Shown here piece after piece: positions 41,095 through 50,374 of a stretch of 64,000 bases of DNA. The stretch is taken from NCBI RefSeq assembly GCF_003332305.1, contig NZ_QOIO01000016.1, positions 1 through 64,000 of the forward strand, in the 5' to 3' direction. How positions within the stretch are numbered: position 1 is the first letter of the stretch; each line of letters starts with the position of its first letter. This DNA is from Microvirga aerophila. GTDB taxonomy: Bacteria; Pseudomonadota; Alphaproteobacteria; Rhizobiales; Beijerinckiaceae. Made by a program: the position numbers and the translations under genes. Below the pieces are notes generated by a model. The model did not search any database. It was not told the origin of the DNA and saw nothing but the letters and a program-made list of their open reading frames with translations.

Positions 41095-41497
41095 CGCACC
41101 CCAGACCCGAACGCTCACGGGAGGCTGCGCTTGCGGCCAGCTCACGTTCCAGGCCCGCGGCGAACCGAAGCGCGTGGGGCTGTGCCACTGCATGACGTGC
41201 CGCAAGATCAGCGGCAGCGCCTTCAACGCCTTCGCGATCTTCCCGACCGATCAGGTGACGATCAACGGCGACATGAGGGGCTGGTCGGCCACGCCGGAAA
41301 GCGAGCGCTGCTTCTGTCCGGTCTGCGGCTCCCAGATCTTCGACCGGGATGCGGCGGACGAGATCGAGATCAAGCTCGGGGCCTTCGACGAGCCGAACCT
41401 GTTCACGCCCACCTACGAGGCCTGGACCAAGCGGCGCGAGACCTGGCTGTGCATGCCGGATCTTGACGCCTATCCGGAGAATGCCCGCAAGGTCTAG
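41087..41497 (+). CDS. GFA (glutathione-dependent formaldehyde-activating-like) family protein
   Basis: 136 residues; the start ATG 41087 lies inside the end of phhB. Zinc-binding cysteines are visible in [16 protein letters not shown] and CFCPVCGSQ, the GFA/CENP-V fold. Most members of this family are not true formaldehyde-activating enzymes, so function is unknown. Translationally coupled to phhB, and convergent with the SDR gene four bases beyond. Confidence 0.92.
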   Translation: MHDAPQTRTLTGGCACGQLTFQARGEPKRVGLCHCMTCRKISGSAFNAFAIFPTDQVTINGDMRGWSATPESERCFCPVCGSQIFDRDAADEIEIKLGAFDEPNLFTPTYEAWTKRRETWLCMPDLDAYPENARKV

Positions 41498-41500
41498 CCG

Positions 41501-42286
41501 TTATTTCGGCTGCATGCGCAAAGCGCCGTCGAGGCGGATGGCCTCGCCGTTGAGCATGTCGTTCTCAATGATGCTGCGCACGAGCTGGGCGTATTCCTGC
41601 GGACGGCCCAGGCGGGACGGGAACGGCACGTTGGCCTCGAGCGCCTTGCGGTAATCCTCCGCGATGCCCTCGAACAGGGGCGTGTGAAACAGCCCCGGCA
41701 TGATCGTCATCACCCGGATGCCGAACCCTGAGAGGTCGCGCGCCACCGGCAGGGTGAGGCCGAGCACGCCGCCCTTGGAGGCCGCATAGGCCGCCTGTCC
41801 AATCTGCCCGTCCTGGGCGGCGACGGAAGCCGTGTTGACGATGACGCCGCGTCCGCCATCCGGCGTGATGATGTCGAGGGTCGCCATGGCGGCCGCGCAT
41901 TTGGCGATCATCGCATAGGTGCCGATGAGGTTGATCTCGACGGCGCGCCGGAAGGACGCGACGTCGTGCGGGATCAGCTCGCCCGTCTCGCGCTTCTTGG
42001 TGACCGTGCGCCTGCCCGGCGCGATGCCGGCGCAGTTGACCAGGATGCGCTCAATGCCGTTCGCCCCGCGGGCCTGCGCCAGCGCCGCATCGATGGAAGC
42101 CTCATCGGTCACGTCGGCTTGACAGAAGACCCCGCCGATCTCGCGGGCAACCTCCTGGCCGCGTTCCGCGTTCATGTCCAGGAGCGCAACCTTCGCGCCA
42201 CCGGCGGCCAGCATGCGGGCTGTGGCCTCGCCGAGGCCCGATGCGCCCCCGGTCACGATGGCTGCCATAGATTCGTCGAGCTTCAT
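41501..42286 (-). CDS. SDR family oxidoreductase, 3-hydroxyacyl-CoA dehydrogenase type-2-like
   Basis: 261 residues from ATG 42286. The Rossmann motif TGGASGLGEATA, NCAGIAPG, the catalytic Ser in VNTASVAAQDG and YAASK give a classical SDR; the insert KKRETGELIPHD and the PGLFHTPLF stretch match HSD10-like enzymes that oxidise 3-hydroxyacyl-CoA. A longer open frame upstream is not translated with family sequence. A YkvA-like gene diverges from it. Confidence 0.93.
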   Translation of the reverse strand: MKLDESMAAIVTGGASGLGEATARMLAAGGAKVALLDMNAERGQEVAREIGGVFCQADVTDEASIDAALAQARGANGIERILVNCAGIAPGRRTVTKKRETGELIPHDVASFRRAVEINLIGTYAMIAKCAAAMATLDIITPDGGRGVIVNTASVAAQDGQIGQAAYAASKGGVLGLTLPVARDLSGFGIRVMTIMPGLFHTPLFEGIAEDYRKALEANVPFPSRLGRPQEYAQLVRSIIENDMLNGEAIRLDGALRMQPK

Positions 42287-42370
42287 GGGTTTTCTCTCTG
42301 CCTCGTCGCCCGGATGTCTTAAACGATCCGGCCGCATATCGAAATCAGACTGTCGAAGGAGCCTTAGCCG

Positions 42371-42754
42371 ATGAGCGAACCATTCACGAAGCCTTTCACC
42401 AAGGCCGAGATGGACGCCATGCGCAACGCCACCCGCGACGAGTCCGATCTCAAGCGCAAGTTCTGGGACAAGCTGAGGCGCGTGGGCGGCCGCATCCCCT
42501 TCGCGGAGGATCTGGTGGCGGCCTTCTACTGCGCCACCGATTCGTCGACCCCGAGCCGCGTGAAGATCATCCTCATGGGCGCGATCGCATATTTCATACT
42601 GCCCACCGATGCGGTGGCGGACATCCTGCCCCTGCTGGGCTTTGCCGACGACGCGGCGGTTCTGGCGGCCGCCATCACCCAGGTGGCGGGCTCCATCACG
42701 GACGCGCACCGGGCCAAGGCGCGCGAGACCTTGGGGAAATCCGACCCGGCCTAG
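42371..42754 (+). CDS. YkvA/DUF1232 family membrane protein
   Basis: 127 residues, ATG with AAGGAG nine bases upstream. The C-terminal half holds the DUF1232 signature VKIILMGAIAYFILPTDAVADILPLLGFADDAAVLAAAI, a hydrophobic hairpin. The N-terminus is charged. Function unknown. It is divergent from the SDR gene and precedes the IalB-like gene by about 100 bases. Confidence 0.9.
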   Translation: MSEPFTKPFTKAEMDAMRNATRDESDLKRKFWDKLRRVGGRIPFAEDLVAAFYCATDSSTPSRVKIILMGAIAYFILPTDAVADILPLLGFADDAAVLAAAITQVAGSITDAHRAKARETLGKSDPA

Positions 42755-42807
42755 ATTCAAGCGGTGCCATTCGACGCATCGCCATTTGGGCCAAGCCACC
42801 TTAACGG

Positions 42808-42833
42808 AGATGGTGAAGAGTTTTTAACCATCT
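42808..42833. promoter_or_regulatory. inverted repeat upstream of the IalB-like gene
   Basis: AGATGGT and ACCATCT pair exactly across a 12-base AT-rich spacer containing TTTTTAA, 20 bases before the IalB-like ATG. It could be an operator overlapping the promoter or a weak end for the YkvA-like transcript. Confidence 0.35.
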
Positions 42834-42852
42834 GGCTGTATGGTCCGGGTCC

Positions 42853-43533
42853 ATGAAGATCGTATCTTTTCAGCGCGGCATCGCCGCGGGCATCATTTCC
42901 GCCGTTTTCGTCATCGGAACCGGGTCTGCCGTCTTGGCTCAGTCGCAGCGCCAGCAGCCAAGCCGGGCGGCTCCGGCCGCCAAGGCGACCACCCCGGCTA
43001 AGCCGGCCAGCCCTGGCAGGGCGGCGGCAGGCGCGGCCGTGGGCGCAGGCGCCGCAGCGGCAGCCGCGAAAGCAGCCCCCGCGGCCGGTCCCGGCGGCAC
43101 GGCGCTTCTGGCCTACTATGCCGATTGGAACGTCTATACGGCCCAGACCGGCCGCTCGAAGATCTGCTACGCCCTGAGCCAGCCCAAGGACCGGATGCCG
43201 AAGAACCTCAACCGGGACCCGGCCTATCTGTTCGTGTCCTTCCGCCCGGCCGAGAACGTGCGCAACGAGGTCGCCTTCGTGCTCGGTTTCACCGCCAAGG
43301 ACAACGGCCCGGCCGAGGCCATGGTCGGCAACGCCAAGTACGCCCTGCTCACCAAGGCCACGGATGCCTGGCTCAAGAACCCGGCCGAGGAAGGCCAGGC
43401 CATCGCCACCATGTCCCGCGGCCAGAGTGTGATCGTGAAGACCCAGTCCCTGCGCGGCAATCAGCTGACCGACCGCTATTCCCTGAGTGGCTTCAACCAG
43501 GCCCTTGAGCGCGCCCGCAAGGAATGCTCGTAA
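42853..43533 (+). CDS. invasion-associated locus B (IalB)-like protein
   Basis: 226 residues. A signal peptide (1-30, ending VLAQ) is followed by a ~65-residue Ala/Pro/Gly-rich low-complexity linker and then a domain with [24 protein letters not shown] and [17 protein letters not shown], the IalB family core. The family is named after Bartonella erythrocyte-invasion genes but is widespread in non-pathogens, so virulence should not be inferred. Exported; probably periplasmic or surface-associated. It ends about 170 bases before rlmN. Confidence 0.85.
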   Translation: MKIVSFQRGIAAGIISAVFVIGTGSAVLAQSQRQQPSRAAPAAKATTPAKPASPGRAAAGAAVGAGAAAAAAKAAPAAGPGGTALLAYYADWNVYTAQTGRSKICYALSQPKDRMPKNLNRDPAYLFVSFRPAENVRNEVAFVLGFTAKDNGPAEAMVGNAKYALLTKATDAWLKNPAEEGQAIATMSRGQSVIVKTQSLRGNQLTDRYSLSGFNQALERARKECS

Positions 43534-43548
43534 AAATCTCAACTTTCT

Positions 43549-43574
43549 GACGCAATCGTGTTATACATTGCGTC
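43549..43574. promoter_or_regulatory. palindrome upstream of rlmN
   Basis: GACGCAAT and ATTGCGTC form an exact eight-base dyad around a 10-base spacer containing TTATAC, about 130 bases before the rlmN ATG. The TATACAT overlaps the right arm and may be a -10 element, so this could be an operator. It also falls just after the IalB-like stop. Confidence 0.4.
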
Positions 43575-43705
43575 GATCCCAGAAGAGCGGAGACGCGAAG
43601 CCCTCAAGGCGGCGCGCCCGCTCTATTGTGTTTTTCAAAGCATGGTTTTTGAGAGGGGCCATCCCCACATCCTGGGACCGTGCTCAAAACGAAGGCGTGA
43701 TTTCC

Positions 43706-45040
43706 ATGGCGACGGTGCTCGACATCGCCAAGCGTAACCCCAACGCGGCCCCTGTGGCCGTGAGCGACGCGGCGCGCGTCGCAGGCAACGCGGCTATCGA
43801 AAAGACGGCCGAGCTGACCGTGGTCACAGGCGCTGCCCCCGGCGGCGCTTCCCTGGTCGGCCTCACCCGCGACCAGCTGAAGGATTCGCTTGCGGCCATC
43901 GGCGTGCCGGAGCGCGAGCTCAAGATGCGCGTCGCCCAGCTCTGGCACTGGATCTATTTCCGCGGCGCCCGCGACTTCGCCGAGATGTCCAATGTGGGCA
44001 AGGGGCTGAGGGCCAAGCTTGCCGAGGCCTATACCCTGGCCCGGCCGCAGGTCGTGTCCGAGCAGGTCTCCAAGGACGGCACCCGCAAGTGGCTGATCCG
44101 CATGTCCTCCACGGGCCCCTTCGACAAGGGCGCGGAGATCGAGTGCGTGTACATCCCGGAAGTCGACCGCGGCACGCTCTGCGTGTCGAGCCAGGTCGGC
44201 TGCACCCTCACCTGCTCGTTCTGCCACACGGGCACCCAGCGCCTGGTGCGCAACCTGACCTCCGCCGAGATCGTCGCACAGCTCATCGTGGCGCGCGACA
44301 TGATCGGCGACTGGCCCGACGCCATGCCGCCCGAGGGCGCTTTCGTCCCCAATGACGGCGGGCGCTTCGTGTCCAACATCGTGTTCATGGGCATGGGCGA
44401 GCCGCTCTACAACCCGGACAACGTGATCGCCGCCATCGGCGTCCTGTCGGACAACGAGGGCCTCGGCCTCTCGCGCCGGCGCATCACCGTCTCCACCTCC
44501 GGCGTCGTGCCGCAGATGGAGCGGCTTGGGGCGGAAGCCAACACCATGCTGGCCATCTCGCTCCACGCGGTGCGGGATGAGCTGCGCGACGAGCTGGTGC
44601 CGATCAACCGCAAGTATGACATCAGGCAGCTCCTCGACGCCTGCCGGGCCTATCCGGGCCTGTCGAACGCCCGCCGGATCACCTTCGAGTACGTGATGCT
44701 CAAGGGCGTGAACGACTCGGATGCCGATGCGCGCGAACTCGTGCGCCTCCTCAAGGGCATTCCGGCCAAGATCAACCTGATCCCGTTCAATCCCTGGCCC
44801 GGCTCGAAATACGAGTGCTCGGACTGGGAGCGGATCGAGCGCTTTTCCGAGATCGTCTACCGGGCCGGCTACGCCTCCCCGGTCCGCACCCCCCGCGGCC
44901 GCGATATTCTCGCCGCCTGCGGCCAGCTCAAGAGCGAGACCGAAAAACTGCGCGCCCGCGCTCGCCTGATGCTCGAGCAGGGCATCGGGGCCGAGGGGGT
45001 TTATGCGCTGGGGACAGCGAGTAAGCCTTTGAAAGTCTGA
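43706..45040 (+). CDS. rlmN: 23S rRNA/tRNA adenosine-C2 methyltransferase RlmN
   Basis: 444 residues from ATG 43706 (GAAGG ten bases upstream); a longer upstream frame lacks family sequence. Radical-SAM enzyme that methylates A2503 of 23S rRNA and A37 of some tRNAs. The cluster motif CTLTCSFC lies near residue 165, followed by the [10 protein letters not shown] and LAISLHAV segments, [11 protein letters not shown], and a cysteine in [10 protein letters not shown] near the C-terminus that carries the methyl group. The first ~50 residues are Ala-rich and not conserved. Confidence 0.97.
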   Translation: MATVLDIAKRNPNAAPVAVSDAARVAGNAAIEKTAELTVVTGAAPGGASLVGLTRDQLKDSLAAIGVPERELKMRVAQLWHWIYFRGARDFAEMSNVGKGLRAKLAEAYTLARPQVVSEQVSKDGTRKWLIRMSSTGPFDKGAEIECVYIPEVDRGTLCVSSQVGCTLTCSFCHTGTQRLVRNLTSAEIVAQLIVARDMIGDWPDAMPPEGAFVPNDGGRFVSNIVFMGMGEPLYNPDNVIAAIGVLSDNEGLGLSRRRITVSTSGVVPQMERLGAEANTMLAISLHAVRDELRDELVPINRKYDIRQLLDACRAYPGLSNARRITFEYVMLKGVNDSDADARELVRLLKGIPAKINLIPFNPWPGSKYECSDWERIERFSEIVYRAGYASPVRTPRGRDILAACGQLKSETEKLRARARLMLEQGIGAEGVYALGTASKPLKV

Positions 45041-45121
45041 GCCGCACCCGAACGAGGTCCGGCTTCTTTGCTTCGTGTATTTAACGTGATATCGTTCTCC
45101 GACCTCTCGTTGGAGAACATC

Positions 45122-45583
45122 ATGCTGCGCATCGTAGGGGGTGTTTTCGCAGCCAGTCTGGCAGCTCCCTATCTGGCCTCGCTGTTCATTTTCGTTCTCA
45201 TACCCGTGTTTGGCGCATCGACAGGCGCCAATCTCGTTCTCGGCCCGCTTCCACACATTGAGGAACTCCTCGATCTCCTCAAGTTCCTTGTGATCGGCAC
45301 CCTCGGCACCGCGATATTCGGCCTTCCGATCCTTATTGCCGCCGCAAGCCTCGCCTTTCTGCTCCATATCCTGGACCTCCGGTCGAAGCTCCACGCCATC
45401 GCAAGCGGTGGCGGACTCGGCTGCCTGGCGGTTGTTCTGCTCTTTGTCAGAGATCGGGACGATGTGTGGGTTTTCCCCCTCGCAGGCGCTCTCTCCGGGG
45501 CGATCTGCGGTTGGATCTACTGGCGCATTGCCTACTCTGGAACACGATCCCACCCGCAGGACGAACCGGTGACCGGCCCATGA
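45122..45583 (+). CDS. small membrane protein, tandem paralogue 1 (AAPYL...GWIYWRIA family)
   Basis: 153 residues from ATG 45122 (GGAG six bases upstream). Four hydrophobic segments (about 5-32, 55-85, 90-107, 115-137). The N-terminus AASLAAPYLASLF and the C-terminal motif GAICGWIYWRIA are shared with the genes at 45580 and 47121. No family was recognised. The stop overlaps the next start as ATGA, so the pair is coupled. Confidence 0.8.
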   Translation: MLRIVGGVFAASLAAPYLASLFIFVLIPVFGASTGANLVLGPLPHIEELLDLLKFLVIGTLGTAIFGLPILIAAASLAFLLHILDLRSKLHAIASGGGLGCLAVVLLFVRDRDDVWVFPLAGALSGAICGWIYWRIAYSGTRSHPQDEPVTGP

Positions 45584-45993
45584 AACGGCAGCTTCAGGCC
45601 ACACTCGCGGCCTGTGCCGCGGCGCCTTACCTCACGGCTCTGTTCATGCTGATCATCGATCTCCTTCGATGCAGCGAGCCTGAAGTCGAGAACGCTCTCG
45701 ACTTCCTCATAGTCCTCCCGATAGGAACGTTCAGGCTTCCGTATTTCGGCCTGCCGCTGCTCTGCGTAGGGGGCTTGCTGGCTTTCAGCCTTCACGTTCT
45801 CAAGTGCGAGGCTTGGTGGCCTCCTGTTGTAAGCGGAGCCGTTCTCGGTTCATACTTCGGGGGATGGGTGTTATCCGAAATCTTCGTCAAGTTCCCGGGC
45901 CTCATCGTTACAGGTGGTCTCGCTGGAGCCGCCTGCGGCTGGATCTATTGGTGGATCGGCGTCCATGAGGAGAGCGCTGGCACTCTGCCGTAA
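45580..45993 (+). CDS. small membrane protein, tandem paralogue 2
   Basis: 137 residues, start at 45580 overlapping the previous stop. It has the same plan as its neighbour: AACAAAPYLTALF at the N-terminus and GAACGWIYWWIG near the C-terminus, with hydrophobic segments between and a GLPLL turn. Divergence from paralogue 1 is high apart from these motifs, so duplication is old. Unknown function. Confidence 0.8.
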   Translation: MKRQLQATLAACAAAPYLTALFMLIIDLLRCSEPEVENALDFLIVLPIGTFRLPYFGLPLLCVGGLLAFSLHVLKCEAWWPPVVSGAVLGSYFGGWVLSEIFVKFPGLIVTGGLAGAACGWIYWWIGVHEESAGTLP

Positions 45994-46097
45994 GACATTG
46001 TCACCCCCGGCTCCTGTGTTGTAATAAAGTTGCAACAATTCGCTTTCGTCGCGATCGGCTTCGAAGCGTCCACAACTCAGCCGAAGAGACACCCATC

Positions 46098-47024
46098 ATG
46101 CTCCGTATCTGGCTCTGCACCCTCCTGCTCCTGAGCGCCGGGACCCTCGCCAACGCCCAGACGCCGAATGCGGCTCCTCCGGCGCCGGCCGCGCAGGCGG
46201 AGGATGCCGCTCTCGAGGCTATCACCGCCAAGATGAATGCCTATGTGGCGCTGATGAACAAGACCCGTCAGGCGCTGCGGTCCATCGAGCGGTATGAAAG
46301 CTGGGTCGACATGAAGACAGGCCCTGTCAACAAGAACCGGGCTTTCGGCGTCTACGCACTGTTCGACGTCACGAATGAGATCGCGGCGGCGTCAGATGCC
46401 CTGAAGCAGGAGCCGAAGCTTGCCGCGCTCGATGCCGGCATGGGGGCTTACATCAAGGCCTATTCGGAACTTGCCCCTATCATCGACGAAGCCGACGGCT
46501 ATTACGAGCGCAAGGATTTTCTCGACGACGACCTCAAGCGCGGACGCGAGATCCACGGGCGGCTCGTGCCCGCCATCAAGGCCTTTTTGGCCGCTCGCGA
46601 CAAGGTCGAGCAAGACTTTCAATCCGAGAGGGCCGGTCTCGCCCAAAAGGAGCTTGCGGCCATCGAGCGGCGCGAAGGGCGCAAGGCCAACTGGCACCGC
46701 GCCAACCTGATGCTCGCCGCCCGCCGGATCGTCGACCGGCTGCCGAGCAATGAACGCCCCGTCGTCGACATGGCCGCCATCGAGGCGGACGTGACCTCCT
46801 TCGCGGACGCCTCACGGGATTTCGAGGAGTACAGGAAAACCGACCCCGAAGCCCTCAGGAGCCTGCAGAGCGGCCTGCGGTCCTACCTCGCCGCCGCGCG
46901 CGACTTCCGCGACACGCTCAAGCCCGCCAAGGGCGACGTCCGCCGGGCCGGCAGCCAAAAGATGCAGATCCTCGTCAGTTCCTACAATGCGCTGGCGGGA
47001 TCGGCCAACAACGCGGCGAACTGA
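46098..47024 (+). CDS. DUF3829 family protein (YiiG-like)
   Basis: 308 residues with a signal sequence ending in NAQ at about residue 21; no lipobox cysteine is seen. The body is helical: KMNAYVALMNKTRQALRSIERYESWVD, DEADGYYERKDFLDDDLKRGREIH and LVSSYNALAGSAN match DUF3829, of which E. coli YiiG is a lipoprotein member. Function unknown; an exported helical-bundle protein. It lies between two pairs of small membrane genes on the same strand. Confidence 0.8.
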   Translation: MLRIWLCTLLLLSAGTLANAQTPNAAPPAPAAQAEDAALEAITAKMNAYVALMNKTRQALRSIERYESWVDMKTGPVNKNRAFGVYALFDVTNEIAAASDALKQEPKLAALDAGMGAYIKAYSELAPIIDEADGYYERKDFLDDDLKRGREIHGRLVPAIKAFLAARDKVEQDFQSERAGLAQKELAAIERREGRKANWHRANLMLAARRIVDRLPSNERPVVDMAAIEADVTSFADASRDFEEYRKTDPEALRSLQSGLRSYLAAARDFRDTLKPAKGDVRRAGSQKMQILVSSYNALAGSANNAAN

Positions 47025-47120
47025 CGGTCGATCAGGGCAAACAACAAGCGCCGTTTCCTCCTCGAAACCAAGGCTTTCGATACAACGGACTCTCAAGAAT
47101 GCGGAGGCTGCGGGGATGTC

Positions 47121-47546
47121 ATGATCCGTATGCTAGTGGCCTTGGTCGCCGCCAACGTAGCGGCCCCATTCCTGTTGTCGCTCTATATCCTCGCGAGAAT
47201 TACGCTGGACGATCCGACCCTTGTCTTCTCCAGCATAGAATCGTCGCTTCTGGTTTCGCTCGCCATATTCTACGCCGGTCTTGGCGAAGTATTCCTAAGC
47301 GCTTTCCCGATATCGCTGCTGCTCGCCTTGGCCGAGCGATATTTTCGCTGGCGCGCTCCTTGGATCTATCTCGTGGCTGGAGCCATCACAGGAGTGGGCT
47401 TCACTCTTCTAACGAATGACTGGCATTTCCCTGGCAGTCCATTCAGACAACCTATTTTCCCGTTGACCGTTGTGATCGGCGCCGTCTGCGGCTGGATCTA
47501 TTGGCGCATCGCGACTGGCGGGCGGACGAAAGCTCCCTTAGCTTAA
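47121..47546 (+). CDS. small membrane protein, tandem paralogue 3
   Basis: 141 residues. The same signatures: VAANVAAPFLLSLYI at the N-terminus and GAVCGWIYWRIA near the C-terminus, with hydrophobic segments and a charged pair (ERYFRWRAP) between. It is more like paralogue 1 at the C-terminal motif than paralogue 2 is. The next gene starts five bases after its stop. Unknown function. Confidence 0.78.
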   Translation: MIRMLVALVAANVAAPFLLSLYILARITLDDPTLVFSSIESSLLVSLAIFYAGLGEVFLSAFPISLLLALAERYFRWRAPWIYLVAGAITGVGFTLLTNDWHFPGSPFRQPIFPLTVVIGAVCGWIYWRIATGGRTKAPLA

Positions 47547-47551
47547 GCGCC

Positions 47552-48037
47552 ATGATCCGCTGGCTCCTGCTCATTCCGTTCGCGCTGCTGATCGCCATCG
47601 GTGCGAGCAGCTTCTTTCTCATGATGGCGTCGATCGTCGATCCGGTCATGGCGAGCCTGACGGGAGAGACGCTGTTCGTGGGCTTCTGGTCTTTCGTGGA
47701 TTCTGTCTTCACGGCAGAGGACCCGGGCCCCATCGTCTCGGAAGCCTTCCTGGCCGTGGGCCGCATCGTGTTCACGCTGCTGGTCCTGCCGCCGCTTCTC
47801 ATCGCGGTGATCAGCGAGGTGCTGGGGATGCGAAGCCTTGTCTGGTATGCGGGCTCCATAGGCGTTCTGACAGCGGCGGTGCCGTGGATCCTGCGCGGTG
47901 CGGCCCGGGTGGGCTCGCCCCTGGAGCTGCATGTGAGCCTCGTGCTCGGCCTCACGGGTGCGGTCGCCGGACTGGTCTATTGGGCCATCGCCGGGCAGGG
48001 CTCCCGCCGATCTCAGCAGACGGCCGACGGCCTCTGA
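47552..48037 (+). CDS. hypothetical membrane protein, four hydrophobic segments
   Basis: 161 residues from ATG 47552, five bases after the preceding stop. Hydrophobic segments at about 4-28, 70-92, 97-115 and 127-148, ending GAVAGLVYWAIAG, which echoes the GWIYWRIA motif of its neighbours more weakly. It may be a remote relative or a separate family. A hairpin follows at 48049. Confidence 0.7.
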   Translation: MIRWLLLIPFALLIAIGASSFFLMMASIVDPVMASLTGETLFVGFWSFVDSVFTAEDPGPIVSEAFLAVGRIVFTLLVLPPLLIAVISEVLGMRSLVWYAGSIGVLTAAVPWILRGAARVGSPLELHVSLVLGLTGAVAGLVYWAIAGQGSRRSQQTADGL

Positions 48038-48048
48038 GCCAAGAGAAG

Positions 48049-48078
48049 CGGAAGCAGCATGCCCCCATGCCGCTTCCG
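48049..48078 (+). terminator. hairpin after the small membrane gene cluster
   Basis: CGGAAGCAGCATG and CATGCCGCTTCCG pair with one mismatch around CCCC, 12 bases after the stop at 48037. It has no T-run and probably ends or stabilises the 45.1-48.0 kb transcript. Confidence 0.45.
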
Positions 48079-48194
48079 AAGTTTGGGAGGAACACCGGCT
48101 AAAACGATCTAACCAGCACCGGTACTTTGCATCGCCCGAGGGCGCGGATCAATTCAGCCAGTTGGCCAGTGGCCAGCCTAGGTCATCCGGCCGA

Positions 48195-48836
48195 TCACCG
48201 CGTCGATGTCGCCAGGATCCTGAGCGCGAAGGCCGAGAATAGGCCTGCGAAGGTGTAGTCGATCCCCCGCATCAGCTTCGGCCGGTTGCGCAACAGCGCA
48301 ATCACCCGATCGGCCCCGAGGATCATGGCGGCGCCCATGGGCGTAGTGAGCGCCACGAAGTACAGCCCGAGGAAGAGCAGCTTGTCGGGCGCATTCGGGT
48401 CGGCCGCGTCCACGAATTGCGGCAGGAAGGTCACGAAGAACAGCACCACCTTCGGGTTCGTCAGGTTGATGCCCACCCCGAGCATGAAGGTTTTCCAGAA
48501 CGACACCTCCCGCTTGGCATCGTTCTTCACGTTCAAGGCAGAACCGTTGCGGACCGCGTCGAAGGCGAGCCAGAGCAGGTAGAGCGCTCCGACGATCTTG
48601 AGGATCGTGAACGCCGTGACCGACGCTGCCAGGAGGGCCGAAAGGCCGAGCGCCGCCAAGAGGGTATGGACGCAGCATCCCGTCATCGCGCCCAGCATGG
48701 AGGCCATGCCGGCCCTGCGCCCGCCCGCCATGGTCTTGGCGAGGAACAGGCTCATGTCGGGTCCCGGCGTGATGAACAGAACCGCGCAGGCGAGCGAATA
48801 GGTGAGCAGGGTGCTCGGATCGGGCAGAAAGGTCAT
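48195..48836 (-). CDS. LysE/RhtB family amino-acid exporter
   Basis: 213 residues with six hydrophobic segments. It opens with FITPGPDMSLFLAKTMAGGRRAGMASMLGAMTG, the LysE/RhtB signature, and contains GINLTNPKVVLFFVTFLPQF. The family exports basic or neutral amino acids and homoserine lactones; the substrate cannot be fixed. Divergent from lemA across about 125 bases. Confidence 0.93.
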   Translation of the reverse strand: MTFLPDPSTLLTYSLACAVLFITPGPDMSLFLAKTMAGGRRAGMASMLGAMTGCCVHTLLAALGLSALLAASVTAFTILKIVGALYLLWLAFDAVRNGSALNVKNDAKREVSFWKTFMLGVGINLTNPKVVLFFVTFLPQFVDAADPNAPDKLLFLGLYFVALTTPMGAAMILGADRVIALLRNRPKLMRGIDYTFAGLFSAFALRILATSTR

Positions 48837-48962
48837 GGGATTACCCTATGGGATCGCCCTATTATGCCCGAATCGCCGGGCGCTGGCGAGATGGGGCGAC
48901 TTGTTGAGCAGGCAGGCTTGCCCCATTTGTTGAACCGGCAAAGGTTCCAACCGAAGCGTGAG

Positions 48963-49577
48963 ATGACATTGATGATGGGTTTGCTGCCGCCGGCGCGGCT
49001 TCGCGTGGTCCTGATGGGGCTCGTTCTGGCGTTCGGGTTGTCCGCCTGCGGAATCAACAATGTGCCGACCCTCGAGGAGCAGGCCAAATCCGCCTGGAGC
49101 GAGGTGCAGAACCAGTACCAGCGCCGGGCCGACCTGATCCCCAATCTGGTGGAAACCGTGAAGGGCTTCGCCCAGCAGGAGCGCGAGGTGCTGACTCAGG
49201 TGACGGAAGCCCGCGCAAAGGCCACCCAGGTGCAGGTGGATGCATCGACCGTGACCGACCCTGAAAAATTCCGCCAGTTCCAGGAGGCGCAGAACCAGCT
49301 CTCCGGGGCCCTTGGCCGCCTGCTCGCCACCGTCGAGCGCTATCCTGAGCTGAAGTCGAACGCCAATTTCCTGGCCCTGCAATCGCAGCTCGAAGGAACG
49401 GAGAACCGGATCGCGGTGGCGCGGCGCGACTACATCGAATCGGTGCGGGCCTTCAACACCGAGATCCGCACGATCCCGGGCCGCTGGATCGCCGCCATCG
49501 TGTATCCGGAGGCCAAGCCCATGGAAACTTTCGCGGCCGTCTCCGGCTCCGACCGCCCGCCGGAAGTGAAATTCTAG
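48963..49577 (+). CDS. lemA: LemA family protein
   Basis: 204 residues. The N-terminal segment ends FGLSACG, a lipobox-like cysteine, suggesting a lipoprotein or signal anchor. The LemA helical bundle follows: AWSEVQNQYQRRADLIPNLVETVKGFA, RLLATVERYPELKSNANFLALQSQLEGTENRIAVARRDYIESVRAFN. LemA proteins have no settled role. It forms an operon with two TPM-domain genes, the usual LemA-TPM grouping. Confidence 0.95.
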   Translation: MTLMMGLLPPARLRVVLMGLVLAFGLSACGINNVPTLEEQAKSAWSEVQNQYQRRADLIPNLVETVKGFAQQEREVLTQVTEARAKATQVQVDASTVTDPEKFRQFQEAQNQLSGALGRLLATVERYPELKSNANFLALQSQLEGTENRIAVARRDYIESVRAFNTEIRTIPGRWIAAIVYPEAKPMETFAAVSGSDRPPEVKF

Positions 49578-49581
49578 TCAT

Positions 49582-50370
49582 ATGGCAGGAGCACGCGCCT
49601 TCCCCTCCCCCTCGGGGGGAGGCGTCCGCGTCAGCGGCGTCGCGCTTCTTCTGCTTGTCCTCTGCCTGCCTCTCGCAGCTCTCGCCCAGTCCTTCCCGCC
49701 GCTGACCGGCCGCGTGGTCGATGCGGCGAACCTTCTGAAGCCCGAGGAGAGAACGGCGCTCGACACCAAATTGAAAGCCTATGAGGACAAAACCACCGAT
49801 CAGGTGGTGGTCGCGACCGTGCCGTCCCTCGACGGGCTTACCATCGAGGATTACGGCAACCGGCTCTTCCGGCACTGGCGGCTGGGCCAGCAGGACAAGG
49901 ACAACGGCGCGCTTCTCCTCGTGGCCCCCAAGGAGCGCAAGGTGCGCATCGAGGTCGGCTACGGGCTGGAGGGCGCGCTGACCGATGCCCTGTCCAAGGT
50001 GATCATCACCACGGCGGTCGCGCCGCAATTCCAGAAGGGCAACTTCGCCGGCGGCATCAATGCGGGCGTCGACGCCATGCTGTCGATCCTGACGGGCGAT
50101 GCGGAGGAATGGCATCGCCGCGCAAAGGTCCGGGATGACGAGACCGACGCCATCGATCCCGTGGTGGCCTTCGTCATCATGCTGATCCTGTTTTTCATCA
50201 TTTCCCGCATGATGAGCGGCGGGTCCCGGCGGGTCCGGTCCGGTCGACGGGGCAGCCCGTGGATCATTCCCATGGGCGGCGGAATGGGCGGCGGCTGGTC
50301 CGGAGGGTCAGGCGGGTTCTCGGGTGGAGGCGGATCCTCGGGCGGCGGAGGAGCGTCAGGGAGCTGGTGA
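49582..50370 (+). CDS. TPM domain protein, YgcG-like
   Basis: 262 residues. A signal peptide (about 15-36, ending LAQ), a TPM domain (about 40-165: GRVVDAANLLKPEERTAL, TTDQVVVATVPSLDG, NGALLLVAPKERKVRIEVGYGLEG), then a membrane helix (about 190-207) and a Gly/Ser-rich tail. TPM domains occur with LemA and are thought to act as phosphatases in some plastids. Starts four bases after lemA and ends five bases before the next gene. Confidence 0.92.
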   Translation: MAGARAFPSPSGGGVRVSGVALLLLVLCLPLAALAQSFPPLTGRVVDAANLLKPEERTALDTKLKAYEDKTTDQVVVATVPSLDGLTIEDYGNRLFRHWRLGQQDKDNGALLLVAPKERKVRIEVGYGLEGALTDALSKVIITTAVAPQFQKGNFAGGINAGVDAMLSILTGDAEEWHRRAKVRDDETDAIDPVVAFVIMLILFFIISRMMSGGSRRVRSGRRGSPWIIPMGGGMGGGWSGGSGGFSGGGGSSGGGGASGSW

Positions 50371-50374
50371 CAGG

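Noticed and set aside
43604..45604. 666-codon minus-strand frame opposite rlmN
   Set aside because: Antisense shadow of a confidently identified gene, with biased composition and no domain.
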